Shown here one piece after another: positions 43,134-51,503 of a stretch of DNA of 64,000 nucleotides. A program made the translations under genes and the position numbers. A model generated the notes under the pieces. The model saw only the letters and a list, made by a program, of their open reading frames with translations. It was not told the DNA's origin and ran no database searches. Position 1 is the stretch's first letter. Every line of letters starts with the position of its first letter. The DNA is from Bacteroidales bacterium (GTDB taxonomy: Bacteria; Bacteroidota; Bacteroidia; Bacteroidales; F082), in contig JACZJI010000060.1 in NCBI GenBank assembly GCA_014860665.1, forward strand, positions 55,647 to 119,646. The letters run 5' to 3'.

Positions 43134-43709
43134 AACCCACATACCGGGCATCATTTCAAGACTTGATTTACCAACTTTTTCACCATTATAATACATGTAT
43201 TTTCCCAACTCAGCAACAATAACCGAATTCGGCGGAACATCTTTTACGACCAAGGCGTTGGCACCAATTTTTGAATTCTTCCCGACTGTCACATCTCCCA
43301 AAATTGTAGCCCCTACTCCCAGAATTACATTATCTTCGATGGTAGGGTGTCTTTTTTTATTTTTCTTACTGACTGCCCACCAACCTGGTCCACCAAGCGT
43401 GACTCCGTGATGCATCATTACGTTATCACCAATTACAGCCGTTTCTCCTATAACAACACCTATACCATGATCAATGAAAAAACTCTTCCCAATTTTTGCT
43501 CCGGGATGAATTTCGATCAAAGTGAGAATACGGGTAATCTGAGAGATTAACCTCGGAATAAAGGGGATCTTTAAAATATAAAGGAAATGAGCAATTCTGT
43601 ACAACCATATTGCCCACACTCCCTGATAAAGAAGGACCTCCAGGAAATTGATTCCTTTCTTCAAAGCAGGGTCCTTTTCGTATGCAGCTTTTATTGTTGA
43701 TAAAAACAT
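43128..43709 (-). CDS. cysE: Serine O-acetyltransferase
   Basis: A 193-residue enzyme that acetylates serine with acetyl-CoA, the first step of cysteine synthesis. An N-terminal helical part is followed by the left-handed beta-helix with hexapeptide repeats (IHPGAKIGKSFFIDHGIGVVIGETAVIGDNV, in part GKSFFIDHGIGVVIGET) and the active-site HHGVTLGGPG. It is of the short type, without the long N-terminal helical domain of E. coli CysE. It starts seven bases after cysK stops, so both genes are under the Cys-rich leader peptide upstream of cysK. Confidence 0.93.
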   Translation of the reverse strand: MFLSTIKAAYEKDPALKKGINFLEVLLYQGVWAIWLYRIAHFLYILKIPFIPRLISQITRILTLIEIHPGAKIGKSFFIDHGIGVVIGETAVIGDNVMMHHGVTLGGPGWWAVSKKNKKRHPTIEDNVILGVGATILGDVTVGKNSKIGANALVVKDVPPNSVIVAELGKYMYYNGEKVGKSSLEMMPGMWVI

Positions 43710-43716
43710 AATCTAT

Positions 43717-44637
43717 TTATTTAAATAGTTCTGAACTTAAATAACGTTCACCAGTATCGCAAAGGACAGTTACGATATTGAGCTTTTCATGACCATTCCT
43801 TTTTGCATACTCGTGGGAAGCAAAAATATTAGCTCCAGAAGATATTCCTATCATCAGTCCTTCCTCAACGGCCACACTTCTTGCCATTTGCATGGCTTCC
43901 TCATCTTTTACTTTGATAATCTCATCATAAATATTCGTGTCCAATATCTTAGGAACAAAACCTGCCCCAATACCCTGAATTTTATGTGGTCCCTTTTGTC
44001 CTCCGGATAATACTGGTGAATTTTCCGGCTCAACCGCAATTATCCTAATATTTGGATTCTTTTCTTTAAGATATTTTCCTACTCCCGAAATCGTTCCTCC
44101 TGTTCCAACTCCTGCAATGAAGACATCAATCTTGCCGCCAGTTTGCTCCCAGATTTCGGGGCCAGTAGTTTTATAATGAGCCAAAGGATTAGCACCATTT
44201 TCAAATTGCAAAGGCATGAATGAATTTTCAGTAGTTTTTGCTATTTCCTGTGATTTTGCTATAGCCCCACCCATTCCTTCCGCTGCAGGGGTCAAAACAA
44301 GCGTTGCCCCGTAAGCTTTCAAAAGATTTCTGCGTTCAAGACTCATGGATTCGGGCATAGTCAAAATTACTTTGTAGCCCTTGGCTTTTCCAATCCAGGC
44401 AAGACCAATGCCTGTATTACCACTCGTTGCTTCCACAATGGTTCCTCCGGACCGTAAAACACCATCCTTCTCTGCTTTTTCAATCATAGCTTTGGCAATA
44501 CGGTCCTTCACAGACCCTCCATTATTCATAAATTCAGCTTTGGCCATGATTTTAGCATTTGTATCTGTGCTGATTTTATTCAATGAAATTAAAGGAGTTT
44601 TACCCACAAGCTCCAAAGGTTTATTTATGTTTTCCAT
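43717..44637 (-). CDS. cysK: Cysteine synthase (O-acetylserine sulfhydrylase)
   Basis: A 306-residue PLP enzyme that makes cysteine from O-acetylserine and sulfide. The PLP lysine is in [11 protein letters not shown], the substrate loop is [13 protein letters not shown], the phosphate loop is [17 protein letters not shown], and GISSGANI is near the C-terminus. The fold-type II domain is complete. It is the first structural gene after the Cys-leader terminator (44678-44710), 34 bases past its T run, and is followed by cysE. This order suggests that both steps are cut back together when cysteinyl-tRNA is plentiful. Confidence 0.95.
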   Translation of the reverse strand: MENINKPLELVGKTPLISLNKISTDTNAKIMAKAEFMNNGGSVKDRIAKAMIEKAEKDGVLRSGGTIVEATSGNTGIGLAWIGKAKGYKVILTMPESMSLERRNLLKAYGATLVLTPAAEGMGGAIAKSQEIAKTTENSFMPLQFENGANPLAHYKTTGPEIWEQTGGKIDVFIAGVGTGGTISGVGKYLKEKNPNIRIIAVEPENSPVLSGGQKGPHKIQGIGAGFVPKILDTNIYDEIIKVKDEEAMQMARSVAVEEGLMIGISSGANIFASHEYAKRNGHEKLNIVTVLCDTGERYLSSELFK

Positions 44638-44677
44638 GATTTTATAATTTGATGATTGTTAATTTGATAATAAAAAA

Positions 44678-44710
44678 ACCCCCAATGAGACTTACCGGCT
44701 CATTGAGGGT
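44678..44710 (-). terminator. Attenuator terminator between the Cys leader peptide and cysK
   Basis: On the minus strand ACCCTCAATGAG (44710-44699) pairs with CTCATTGGGGGT (44689-44678), a 12-pair stem with one G-T wobble and a nine-base loop. Seven T follow directly (44677-44671). Nothing but the leader peptide lies upstream, so it acts inside the cys transcript. Confidence 0.88.
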
Positions 44711-44735
44711 TGATATACATTTATTGTATCCTCTT

Positions 44736-44807
44736 CTAGCAACAACAGAAGTCTCTCAAGCAATTTTTGAGTTTACAACAACAACCGTTAAAGCTAAAAG
44801 TGATCAT
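44736..44807 (-). CDS. Cysteine-rich leader peptide of the cysK-cysE attenuator
   Basis: A 23-residue ORF that starts with ATG after a good AAAGGA site eight bases away and reads MITFSFNG, then CCC, KLKN, C, LRDF and CCC, ending with TAG. Seven of 23 codons are Cys (positions 9-11, 16 and 21-23). It ends 26 bases before a strong terminator, and the next genes make cysteine. This is the layout of his, trp or leu leader peptides. Local pairings are mutually exclusive: CTCAA (44771-44767) with TTGAG (44759-44755), TTGAG with CTCAA in the terminator arm (44707-44703), and GAGG (44733-44730) with CCTC (44708-44705). A stalled ribosome on the first CCC would cover the first CTCAA. Confidence 0.85.
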   Translation of the reverse strand: MITFSFNGCCCKLKNCLRDFCCC

Positions 44808-44833
44808 TTATTTTTCCTTTACTTTTCTATGGA

Positions 44834-44856
44834 CAAAAATAGATATTTTTATCTAT
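44834..44856 (-). promoter_or_regulatory. Promoter of the cys operon with overlapping palindrome
   Basis: The minus strand reads TATTTTTG (44834-44841), a perfect -7 match, 26 bases before the leader ATG. It is partly covered by a perfect palindrome, ATAGATA-TTTT-TATCTAT (44839-44856), a possible operator. Confidence 0.5.
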
Positions 44857-44940
44857 ATAGAACGTTTTTAAATAAATTTTAACAGAAACTTAATAAAATC
44901 ATCTTCCTCACTACAAAATGATTCAGATGTATATATTTTA

Positions 44941-44971
44941 TTATCAATAATTTACAAGAAATTATTGATAA
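44941..44971 (-). terminator. AT-rich perfect hairpin after the alpha/beta hydrolase gene
   Basis: TTATCAATAATTT (44941-44953) and AAATTATTGATAA (44959-44971) are a perfect 13-base inverted repeat with a five-base loop, 10 bases past the hydrolase stop. A T run is lacking, so it may end or protect the 3' end. Confidence 0.5.
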
Positions 44972-44981
44972 TAATAAAAAC

Positions 44982-45806
44982 TCAATTTCGAATTACTCCT
45001 TGTTTTCCCGCTTTAAACCAGGAAGGATTTCCATTCATAAATCCTGACGTAAGCTGAAAGAAACGCTCTGGGGCTTCTACCTGCACCCAGTGAGATGTCC
45101 CGTCGATAGTTATGATTTCTGCATGCGGGAAATTTTTTCTGATACGTGGGAAATCTTCAAGCAAAATATAATTTGATAATCCCCCTTTTATAAATAAAGT
45201 GGGTTTTTCGAATGTCTCATCAAGTTCAATACCGTCAAACATTTCGTTTAGATTAGGAGCAATCCCATCAATATTTAAACGCCATTCGAAACCATTTTGT
45301 GAAGTCCTGTGAAGGCTTTTCAAAACAAACTGTCTGAGCCGCATTTCAGGTAATAAACCTGCTATTTTTTCTTCGGCTTCTTGCCGATCTTGAATTTGAG
45401 AAGGATCAACAGCCTGAATGGCCTTTACAATTTGTAAATGTTCACGTCTGGGAGGATATGACTTCAAACTGATATCGACCACAACAAGTCTTTTTATCAT
45501 TTCCGGGTTTTCAAGAGTGAAACGCATCGCTACTTTCCCACCCAATGAATGCCCCAACAAAATGGGATTTTCTATCTTGTGTTCTTCAATAAAATCATAA
45601 AGATCATCAGTGAGTGCCAAATAATTAAAGGCAGGGCTTTTTGGCGATTGTCCATGATTACGCTGGTCCAATGCAAAAACTTCAAAACCCTCATCGGCTA
45701 TTCTGCGGGAATAGCTTACCCAGTTATCCGATGTCCCAAATAATCCATGTAAAATTAACAGTGGTTGTGCCCCTGAATCACCGTATTTTCTATAAAACAA
45801 CTTCAT
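44982..45806 (-). CDS. Alpha/beta-hydrolase, YbfF-like esterase
   Basis: A 274-residue alpha/beta-hydrolase. The nucleophile elbow is GHSLGG (in ILLGHSLGGKVAM), the oxyanion region is LHGLFGTSDNW, DQRNHGQSP follows the second strand, and His in TSHWVQVEAPERF is the probable catalytic His. The whole pattern matches the YbfF esterases and their relatives, cytoplasmic enzymes acting on short-chain acyl esters and possibly acyl-CoA. The true substrate is unknown. It is monocistronic. Confidence 0.85.
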   Translation of the reverse strand: MKLFYRKYGDSGAQPLLILHGLFGTSDNWVSYSRRIADEGFEVFALDQRNHGQSPKSPAFNYLALTDDLYDFIEEHKIENPILLGHSLGGKVAMRFTLENPEMIKRLVVVDISLKSYPPRREHLQIVKAIQAVDPSQIQDRQEAEEKIAGLLPEMRLRQFVLKSLHRTSQNGFEWRLNIDGIAPNLNEMFDGIELDETFEKPTLFIKGGLSNYILLEDFPRIRKNFPHAEIITIDGTSHWVQVEAPERFFQLTSGFMNGNPSWFKAGKQGVIRN

Positions 45807-45851
45807 TTCGCCCGTTCAAAAACCATTTATACCCAAAATATATATTGCCGG

Positions 45852-45859
45852 CAAAATTA
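45852..45859 (-). promoter_or_regulatory. Promoter -7 element for the alpha/beta-hydrolase
   Basis: The minus strand reads TAATTTTG, a perfect -7 match, 45 bases before the ATG at 45806. Confidence 0.4.
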
Positions 45860-46014
45860 TAAATAATCACCGAGCTGACGGTTAAACTATTAATTATTCC
45901 TTTCATTTTCAACACATATTTAAAACATTATCAATGAGATAACATCAAACTAAAATATTTCAAAGTAAGTTCATGGAAATATCGGATATTTGTATGCAAA
46001 AGAGCGCTAGTCTT

Positions 46015-47247
46015 ATGAATTTTCCTTCGTTTATGGCCAGGCGATATCTTTTTTCAAAGAAATCGCATAATCTTATAAACATAATATCTGCAATTTCTAT
46101 GCTTGGTTTGGGCATAGGGACTGCTGCGCTCATTATTGTACTTTCTGTTTTTAATGGCTTTGAAGGGGTTATTAAATCACTTTACCGATCCATCAACCCT
46201 GATTTACTCATCACCGCAAGGGAGGGTAAAACATTCCATTATCAAGAGTTTCCAGTCGATAAACTGAAAAAATTTCATGAGATCTCCTACCTGGTACCGG
46301 TAGTAGAAGAAGACGCTTTATTTAAATATGGAGACAAACAATACATTGGAAAAATAAAAGGCTATGGACATGATTTTATGAAGGTCAGCAAATTGGACAG
46401 TCTGATGCAGACTGGTTCTTTCGTGTTGGAATCCGGAAATATAAATTATGCCGTTGTAGGAGCCGGAGTTGCATGGTCTTTGGGATTAAACCCTGGTGAC
46501 AGAAGTGACCCTTTAGGGATCTTTGTCCCCAGGCGAGGAGCAAGTTCGATGCTGAGTTTTCAAAATGCGTTCAATGAAACAGATGTTCCTGTAGCCGGAG
46601 TTTTTTCCGTTCAACAGGATTTCGATCAGAAATATGTATTGATACCACTCCGGCTTGCGCGCCAATTGATGAATTACAAAGATGAAGTCACATCAGTTGA
46701 AGTTTATGTAAAAAACCACAATCCATCTGAAGAATTAAAACAAAAAGTAGAACAAATTGTTGGTAAGAATTTTTCAGTAAAGAACCGTTTCCAGCAAAAC
46801 GAGACGCTTTATAAGATAATGAAATCGGAGAAAATGGCTGTTTTCCTGATACTGGTTTTCATTTTAATTCTTGCTTCCTTCAATATGATAGGCTCTATCT
46901 CCCTGCTCATTGTGGAAAAAGTAAAAGACATTGCCGTACTAAAAAGCATGGGGGCAGATAAAAAATCCGTCAGACAGATCTTTCTTAGACAGGGAATTCT
47001 TATAAGCCTTATAAGTGCCATCTTTGGTTTGATGACAGGATTCGTCGTTTTATGGCTCCAACAAAGATATGGCTTTGTGAAGCTTGGAGACGGAACCGGA
47101 GATTACATCATAAATGCCTATCCAGTAAAAATGGAACTTCTAGACTTTATTTATGTCTTTTTCACAGTCCAGATAATCGGCTTTCTGGCAAGCTGGTACC
47201 CAGTCAGAATCCTCTTAAAGGATTTCAAAGGCTATAAATTACAGTAG
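46015..47247 (+). CDS. LolC/LolE-like ABC transporter permease
   Basis: A 410-residue permease: one N-terminal transmembrane helix (about 25-48, after FMARRYLFSKKSHNLINIIS), a large periplasmic domain (about 50-265), and three C-terminal helices of the FtsX type (about 275-400). FMARRYLFSKK and the internal VEKVKDIAVLKSMGADKKSVRQIFLRQG (in part IAVLKSMGADKKSVRQIFL) match the LolC/E group, which extracts lipoproteins from the inner membrane. No ATPase gene is adjacent. The ATG at 46015 gives MNFPSFMARRYLF and lies after a near-consensus GATATTTG; an ATG at 45973 would add 14 residues not seen in the family. Confidence 0.85.
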   Translation: MNFPSFMARRYLFSKKSHNLINIISAISMLGLGIGTAALIIVLSVFNGFEGVIKSLYRSINPDLLITAREGKTFHYQEFPVDKLKKFHEISYLVPVVEEDALFKYGDKQYIGKIKGYGHDFMKVSKLDSLMQTGSFVLESGNINYAVVGAGVAWSLGLNPGDRSDPLGIFVPRRGASSMLSFQNAFNETDVPVAGVFSVQQDFDQKYVLIPLRLARQLMNYKDEVTSVEVYVKNHNPSEELKQKVEQIVGKNFSVKNRFQQNETLYKIMKSEKMAVFLILVFILILASFNMIGSISLLIVEKVKDIAVLKSMGADKKSVRQIFLRQGILISLISAIFGLMTGFVVLWLQQRYGFVKLGDGTGDYIINAYPVKMELLDFIYVFFTVQIIGFLASWYPVRILLKDFKGYKLQ

Positions 47248-47286
47248 AACACCAATCACTGAATTTTTTGAGCTCAGACTCTATTT

Positions 47287-48804
47287 CTACTTCACCAGCG
47301 TAAAAATTCTATTCCAGCGAATTTTACCATCCAACAATGATTTATTTGGATCGAGAGACATCCAGATAAACACGGCTTTACCTTCGATATGATTCTCAGG
47401 TACGAAGCCCCAGTAGCGCGAGTCTGCAGAATTATCACGGTTGTCACCCATCATCCAATAATAATCCATCTTAAAAGTGTAATCTTCTGCTGGTTTGCCG
47501 TTTATATAGATCTGTCCGTCTTTTACCTCTAGCTTGTTATGTTCATAAACACGGATAACACGCCTGTAAAGCGGAAGGTTTTTCAAATTCAATGCGATAG
47601 TTGCCCCTTTCTTCGGAATGTAAATAGGACCGTAATTATCTCTGTTCCATTTATAATCTGTGGTATCGTGCGGAAAAAGTTCAGGGTCAGCTTCACCGGC
47701 AGGAGTATTAAATACAACCACTTTTTTTACGATGGGAAGTTTGGCTATATAATCACGTGCAGCATCAGTAAGCATGTAAACAAAACGCCCTGGCACGTTG
47801 GTCGCCCATCCTTCTGTAACATTCAGCTTTTGCAATACCAATGGATTGATAGCCTCACCGTCGGTAACTACATAATATTCAAATTCTTTTTTACCTGGAT
47901 CATGATTTTCTTTACCATCGATAAACACTTTCCGGTTAATAATCTGCAAAGTGTCTCCGGGAAGGCCAATACACCTTTTTACAAAATCTTCTTCCTTGTC
48001 AACAGGTCTGTAAATGATGTTCCCAAACTCTCCTTTATCGGACCAAACAAGTTTACGTCCATATTGCCGAACAAGAGAATAATAACTAATATTACTTTGA
48101 TAACGGGTTGAAACAGTATCTCCCTCCGGATAATTAAAGACCACTGCATCATTACGGTGTACTTTTTCCAAACCGGGGAGTCTGAGGTATGGTAATTCAA
48201 TCCAATCAAGATAAGAGCTTATAGTTTTGCTAAACGGTAATGTATTGTGCACAAATGGGAAAGATAATGGCGTATTGGGAATTTTTGGACCATAAGCAAT
48301 TTTGCTCACAAACAGATAATCACCAACCAATAACGATTTTTCCATCGATGACGTTGGAATTGTATAAGCTTCAATTAAAAAAGTCCTGATAATCATCGCT
48401 GCAACTACAGCAAAAACAATAGCATCAATCCATTCTCGGGTGGCACTTTTTGGAGGCTCTATCCTTGTGGCAGGATCCAAAAATTTATTTTCAGGACGTG
48501 TCGCCAGATAAGGAAAATATATAAACGGGAAAACCACTGCCAGGAATTGTTCTCCCAATCCGAATTTCCCGAAACATTTTGCCATTTCCACCAGCATCAG
48601 CATATACACAAAAACATTGATAAATGGGAAAAGCAACAATAAATACCACCACCAGGGTTTCTCTATAATTTTCAGAAAGACATAAAGGTTATAAAATGGT
48701 ACCAATGTCTCCCATGATTTACGCCCGGCTTTTCGAAATTGGTCCCACATAAAGATGGTCGGAACAGTAAATGAGAAGGGCAAAAAGATTAATAATTCAA
48801 TCAT
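47287..48804 (-). CDS. lepB: Signal peptidase I, large Bacteroidota type
   Basis: A 505-residue signal peptidase, much longer than the 324 of E. coli. Several N-terminal membrane segments (about 1-20, 51-72, 86-100) and the helix at about 125-143 precede the catalytic Ser153 in TIPTSSMEKSLL. The general base is Lys276 in DFVKRCIGLPGDTL. Box E is MMGDNRDNSADSRYWGFVPE. A long insertion between the Ser and Lys boxes and another before box E account for the extra length. It cleaves signal peptides on the outer face of the inner membrane. It lies 121 bases after dapB. Confidence 0.93.
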   Translation of the reverse strand: MIELLIFLPFSFTVPTIFMWDQFRKAGRKSWETLVPFYNLYVFLKIIEKPWWWYLLLLFPFINVFVYMLMLVEMAKCFGKFGLGEQFLAVVFPFIYFPYLATRPENKFLDPATRIEPPKSATREWIDAIVFAVVAAMIIRTFLIEAYTIPTSSMEKSLLVGDYLFVSKIAYGPKIPNTPLSFPFVHNTLPFSKTISSYLDWIELPYLRLPGLEKVHRNDAVVFNYPEGDTVSTRYQSNISYYSLVRQYGRKLVWSDKGEFGNIIYRPVDKEEDFVKRCIGLPGDTLQIINRKVFIDGKENHDPGKKEFEYYVVTDGEAINPLVLQKLNVTEGWATNVPGRFVYMLTDAARDYIAKLPIVKKVVVFNTPAGEADPELFPHDTTDYKWNRDNYGPIYIPKKGATIALNLKNLPLYRRVIRVYEHNKLEVKDGQIYINGKPAEDYTFKMDYYWMMGDNRDNSADSRYWGFVPENHIEGKAVFIWMSLDPNKSLLDGKIRWNRIFTLVK

Positions 48805-48925
48805 CTGGTTATTTTTTTAAGATTTGCAAATTAGCAAATTCAACATTTTCAACTAGTTAAATTTTATTAAAAGAATATCACCAAAGGTAAAAGAAAATAT
48901 CGCGAGAAGTTATCCTAAAGAATAA

Positions 48926-49657
48926 TTACAATTCCATTCCAAGCGTTTTAAGATAATCCTCCATAGTATAAATTCCTTGTCTTCCATTCAAAAATTCTGC
49001 GGCAAGAACTGCTCCAAGGGCAAATCCTTTCCTATTTTTTGCTTCATGTTTCAGTGTCAAAACATCAGCTTCTGACTCATATACAATCTCATGAATTCCA
49101 GGGACCTCGCCTTCCCGGAAAGACAAAACAGGAAACTCATCTGCATTATTACTTTCACTTTCAACCCATCTTGAAAGAGCCTTGTTTTCTTTCAGAATAT
49201 CCTGAACTAAACGAAGTGCCGTTCCACTGGGAGCATCCAGCTTGTGAATATGATGTATTTCATTGAGCTTACCTCGATAACTACCAATTTTTGACATTAC
49301 ATTGGCAAGTATTTTATTTACATAAAACAAGACATTTACTCCAAGACTAAAATTAGGAGAGTACATCAATGCTGTTCCATTTTCATTACAAACCGATTTC
49401 ACTTCCTCAAGCCTATCGTACCATCCTGTGGTTCCTGTAACAACATTCAGGCCCAGACTAAAACTTCTAAAAAGATTATCTACGGCAACAGCCGGCATAG
49501 AAAAATCAATTACAACAGTATCTGAAGCTGAACAATCTTTTAACTGTTTCCAATCTTTTTCATTGTCCAGAACCGCTATAATTTCATGTCCCCTTTCGCG
49601 GCAAATGGATTCGATTGTCTTACCCATTTTGCCATATCCAGAAATAACAACTTTCAT
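48926..49657 (-). CDS. dapB: 4-hydroxy-tetrahydrodipicolinate reductase
   Basis: A 243-residue reductase of the lysine/diaminopimelate pathway. The NAD(P) motif is GYGKMGKTIE at the N-terminus, and the substrate and catalytic motif is EIHHIHKLDAPSGTALRL, with the His pair and Lys of the family. VVTGTTGW follows the second part of the nucleotide fold. It starts two bases after aroE stops, so the two amino-acid genes are cotranscribed. Confidence 0.95.
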   Translation of the reverse strand: MKVVISGYGKMGKTIESICRERGHEIIAVLDNEKDWKQLKDCSASDTVVIDFSMPAVAVDNLFRSFSLGLNVVTGTTGWYDRLEEVKSVCNENGTALMYSPNFSLGVNVLFYVNKILANVMSKIGSYRGKLNEIHHIHKLDAPSGTALRLVQDILKENKALSRWVESESNNADEFPVLSFREGEVPGIHEIVYESEADVLTLKHEAKNRKGFALGAVLAAEFLNGRQGIYTMEDYLKTLGMEL

Positions 49658-49659
49658 AA

Positions 49660-50418
49660 TTAAAAACCTGATTTATTATTCCAAATTTTCCAAGACTCTT
49701 CAGCTTGTATTTGAAGCATCTCCTGTCCATTTTTTATAGTTGCACCTTTCTCCTTCCCCTTTTTAAGGAAAAGAGTCTCCGGAGGATTGTAAACTAAATC
49801 GTACAAAATATGTGAAGAGTCCAAGTTTTCATAGGGGATGTTTGGACACGCATCCATTTCCGGAAACATCCCGACAGGTGTTGTATTAACGATTAGCTGA
49901 CATTCATTTATAATTTCAGGAGTGATAAATGAATAGCCAATCATTTCAACTTTATATGGATTTCGCGTGACGAAATAAAAATAAATTCCCATTTTTCTCA
50001 ACACAAAAGCCACTGTATGAGCTGCGCCGCCCGTTCCAAGTATCAATGCCCGTAAATTATTTCTTTTTTTTACCAGAGGCTCAAGAGATTTTTCGAATCC
50101 GGTAGCATCAGTATTATAACCAACAAGTTTTATATTACCATTTTTCCTGACTACCTTAACAACATTAGCATTTCCGGTCATTCTGACAAGATTGCTCATC
50201 TCATCAAGTTGGGCAACAACTGTTCTTTTATAGGGAATCGTAACATTAAAACCTTTAAGAGAGGGATTATCTTTCGCAAAAGCGTGTAAATCAGGAACTT
50301 CATCAAATTCAAACAAATGGTATTCAGCTTTGATACCCTTTTTCGCAAACTTCTTTCCAAAATAATCTCCCGAAAAAGAATGTTTTAATGTTTTTCCTAA
50401 AAGACCATACAACTCCAT
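49660..50418 (-). CDS. aroE: Shikimate dehydrogenase
   Basis: A 252-residue NADPH enzyme of aromatic amino acid synthesis. The N-terminal part has GKTLKHSFSGDYFGKKF and NVTIPYKRTV with the catalytic Lys. YNTDATGFEKSL follows, then the nucleotide motif ILGTGGAAHTVAFVL, and near the end KNGQEMLQIQAEESWKIW. It heads a unit with dapB. A TATTTTTG element and an AGGA site precede the start. Confidence 0.94.
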   Translation of the reverse strand: MELYGLLGKTLKHSFSGDYFGKKFAKKGIKAEYHLFEFDEVPDLHAFAKDNPSLKGFNVTIPYKRTVVAQLDEMSNLVRMTGNANVVKVVRKNGNIKLVGYNTDATGFEKSLEPLVKKRNNLRALILGTGGAAHTVAFVLRKMGIYFYFVTRNPYKVEMIGYSFITPEIINECQLIVNTTPVGMFPEMDACPNIPYENLDSSHILYDLVYNPPETLFLKKGKEKGATIKNGQEMLQIQAEESWKIWNNKSGF

Positions 50419-50449
50419 ATATCGTCCTACTATTTGAGGCTTAACTGAA

Positions 50450-50457
50450 CAAAAATA
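50450..50457 (-). promoter_or_regulatory. Promoter -7 element for aroE-dapB
   Basis: The minus strand reads TATTTTTG, a perfect -7 match, 31 bases before the aroE ATG. Confidence 0.55.
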
Positions 50458-50519
50458 CGTTATTTAAAAACAATGTCTCCAACAAGTAAGTCACTGTGAT
50501 ACAGTAATCATTTTAATAA

Positions 50520-51458
50520 CTACCTGGGCGCTTCTTTTGATTTTTTTCCAGCCAGCCATTCCACGCTTGTCAAAGAAACAATACCTATTATCATTATAAT
50601 GAATGTCCACAACACTTCAACTCCAAAATGAGAAGGCAATGCACTGGCATAATGTGTAACTATTTTATCACCATGTTTCAGCACATAATTGCCAAGCGAA
50701 TCTTTCAAATATTCAGTAGTCTTCCATGGCCATAGAACGTTCATAGAACCCAGGATAAAACCTGTAAGCATGGCGATAGTCTGATCTTTATATCTTTTGA
50801 GAACCCAGGATAACAGATGAGAAAACGCCATCAAACCTAAAATAGCGCCTAAGGCAAAGGGAGCCAGAATAGTGAAATCTAATGTATTGATAGCATGAAT
50901 AGCCACCAAATGATAATCGCCTAATAAGATCAGCACAAACGAACCGGACAATCCGGGAAGAATCATACTGCAAATTGAAATAACACCAGCCATAAATAAA
51001 TATCCAGGGTGTGAATTTTCAGTCGCCGGATGAATAAAAGTTATCATTGCAGCAATAGCTGTTCCCAGAATTAAAAAAAACACCACACTAAATATCCATC
51101 TATCGATCGTTTTTCCAACAAAATAAATACTTGCCAGTACCAAACCGAAAAAGTACGACCATATATAAACTGGATAATTTGTGAAAAGAAAATCAAAAAG
51201 CCGGGCCAGAGAAATTATAGCAACACCAATTCCAATAAAAATCGAAAGCAGAAAGTAAAAATCAGTTGTTTCTGCAAATGCCTTCCATTGACCTTTAAAA
51301 AGCAAACGAACCGCATTCAAATTAATTGATTTAATGGAATTTATAAGACGTTCAAAAATTCCTATAATCAAGGCTATTGTACCTCCTGATACTCCGGGGA
51401 TAATATTAGCCACTCCCACTGCAATTCCCTGAATGACATTTACAAGATATTTCCTCAT
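50520..51458 (-). CDS. DUF368-domain membrane protein (polyprenyl-phosphate transporter family)
   Basis: A 312-residue polytopic membrane protein with about eight or nine hydrophobic segments and the DUF368 marks GIAVGVANIIPGVSGGTIALIIG (in part NIIPGVSGGTIAL) and ILPGLSGSFVLILLGDYH, which look like two half-repeats. DUF368 proteins such as PopT have been linked to undecaprenyl-phosphate recycling across the inner membrane. That role here is inference from the family. It follows the aldehyde dehydrogenase gene by 45 bases, probably in one operon with the TPR and comA genes. Confidence 0.8.
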   Translation of the reverse strand: MRKYLVNVIQGIAVGVANIIPGVSGGTIALIIGIFERLINSIKSINLNAVRLLFKGQWKAFAETTDFYFLLSIFIGIGVAIISLARLFDFLFTNYPVYIWSYFFGLVLASIYFVGKTIDRWIFSVVFFLILGTAIAAMITFIHPATENSHPGYLFMAGVISICSMILPGLSGSFVLILLGDYHLVAIHAINTLDFTILAPFALGAILGLMAFSHLLSWVLKRYKDQTIAMLTGFILGSMNVLWPWKTTEYLKDSLGNYVLKHGDKIVTHYASALPSHFGVEVLWTFIIMIIGIVSLTSVEWLAGKKSKEAPR

Positions 51459-51503
51459 TGTTTAAATTTCGATTTCTAATTTTGGTTTTTAATTTCTGCT
51501 TTT

